From AP-15 sp035509615 (GTDB lineage Bacteria > Pseudomonadota > Alphaproteobacteria > ATCC43930 > CGMCC-115725), in NCBI GenBank assembly GCA_035509615.1, contig DATJLK010000083.1, positions 4,269-68,268 of the forward strand: a stretch of 64,000 bases of DNA, written 5' to 3'. Below, one piece after another: positions 63,695 through 64,000 of this stretch. The notes below the pieces were generated by a model that did no database searches, had not been told where the DNA came from, and saw only the letters and a program-made list of their open reading frames with translations. Position 1 is the first letter of the stretch, and every line of letters starts with the position of its first letter. The position numbers and the translations under genes were made by a program.

Positions 63695-63892
63695 ATGAAA
63701 CAACGAATGATCAACCTCGATCGAATCGCCAGCCGGATGAACGCCTGGCTGCTCGCTGTGGCGATCGGATTGGGCATGCTCGACCTCACCGTGCTGGTGG
63801 CGAAATCGCTCCCGCCGCTGCCACAGATGCAGGTTCCCGCTGCCGACGCATCCGCTCCGCAATCTTCCACCGCTGCCGCGGTGCGGAACTGA
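63695..63892 (+). CDS. Small membrane protein with Ala/Pro-rich tail
   Basis: A 65-residue frame. One hydrophobic helix (AWLLAVAIGLGMLDLTVLVA) lies at about residues 18-37, followed by a Pro/Ala/Ser tail. GAGAGG lies 6 nt before ATG. The helix is preceded by a basic N-terminus (RIASRMN). No family recognised. It ends about 100 nt before the right edge of the window. Confidence 0.55.
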   Translation: MKQRMINLDRIASRMNAWLLAVAIGLGMLDLTVLVAKSLPPLPQMQVPAADASAPQSSTAAAVRN

Positions 63893-64000
63893 TGTACAAA
63901 TCCGACCCCTCACGGCATCTCGAGCGAGACGGCGTGGGGGGTCATGTTGTCTCGTCCCAGGTCTCGTTGATGAACCCGCACGGGTGAACCCGCACGCCGC
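63893..64000. other. Right-edge region, no gene visible
   Basis: The last 108 bases show no reading frame with a recognisable product. A gene could begin or end just beyond the edge. Confidence 0.3.

Noticed and set aside
63313..63870. 185-codon minus-strand frame near the right edge
   Set aside because: No recognisable family. It is opposite the better supported small plus-strand frame at 63695.

Overview
The window is GC-rich, densely coded bacterial chromosome. Family content points to an alphaproteobacterium, perhaps Rhodospirillales-like, but this is inference because no rRNA or other strong taxonomic marker is present. Supporting signs are two class III CoA-transferases, acyl-CoA dehydrogenase, GlcG/HbpS, a caa3-type CtaG copper module, an Fe-PerR-like box at katG and an exosortase-linked regulatory module. 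I recognised no tRNA, rRNA, CRISPR array or intact insertion sequence.

Layout. 1-5.4 kb: 5' end of a NupC-type nucleoside permease (cut by the window edge), a double-PAS hybrid histidine kinase, an M20 peptidase and a small MscS channel. 5.4-8.5 kb: sparse region with a very hydrophilic Arg/Ser/Glu-rich protein, an exported cell-wall amidase, and a long intergenic stretch carrying a near-perfect sigma-54 promoter, a perfect hairpin and a small membrane protein. 8.4-17.2 kb: CoA-transferase, ABM monooxygenase, large MscS channel, branched-chain-type binding protein, VOC protein, FAD oxidoreductase and serine beta-lactamase-fold hydrolase. 17.5-21 kb: katG with a PerR/Fur-like operator, divergent from tsaC/Sua5. 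21-28 kb: GlcG, remnant of a luciferase-like monooxygenase, alpha/beta hydrolase, CtpA protease, and a three-gene operon (amidohydrolase, periplasmic-binding-like protein, metallo-beta-lactamase-fold protein). 28-35.7 kb: acyl-CoA dehydrogenase, molybdopterin oxidoreductase with VWA and J-domain genes behind it, lipoprotein, DHA2 transporter and GST. 35.8-41.3 kb: a 1238-residue fused ABC exporter with a repeat element inserted in frame, then a cupin gene divergent from a LysR regulator.

41.4-53.1 kb is the most distinctive block. It holds an EpsB-type polyprenyl-phosphate sugar transferase, then the PrsK histidine kinase, the PrsR sigma-54 response regulator (4-nt overlap with prsK) and a giant PrsT TPR protein, all on the plus strand. 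A VanZ-like multi-membrane protein and glnS converge from the other side. This is the regulatory and polysaccharide half of an exosortase (PEP-CTERM) sorting system. The exosortase itself and any obvious PEP-CTERM substrate are not in the window. PrsT is unusually long because of an internal duplication of about 272 residues. The only good sigma-54 promoter I found lies 34 kb away at 7.74 kb and is a candidate PrsR target.

53.1-64 kb: Gfo/Idh/MocA oxidoreductase and dienelactone hydrolase, a second CoA-transferase, a hypothetical membrane protein, a YihY/BrkB protein, a cytochrome-oxidase copper-assembly cluster (small membrane protein, SCO1, PCuAC, CtaG), gatB, and a small membrane protein near the right edge.
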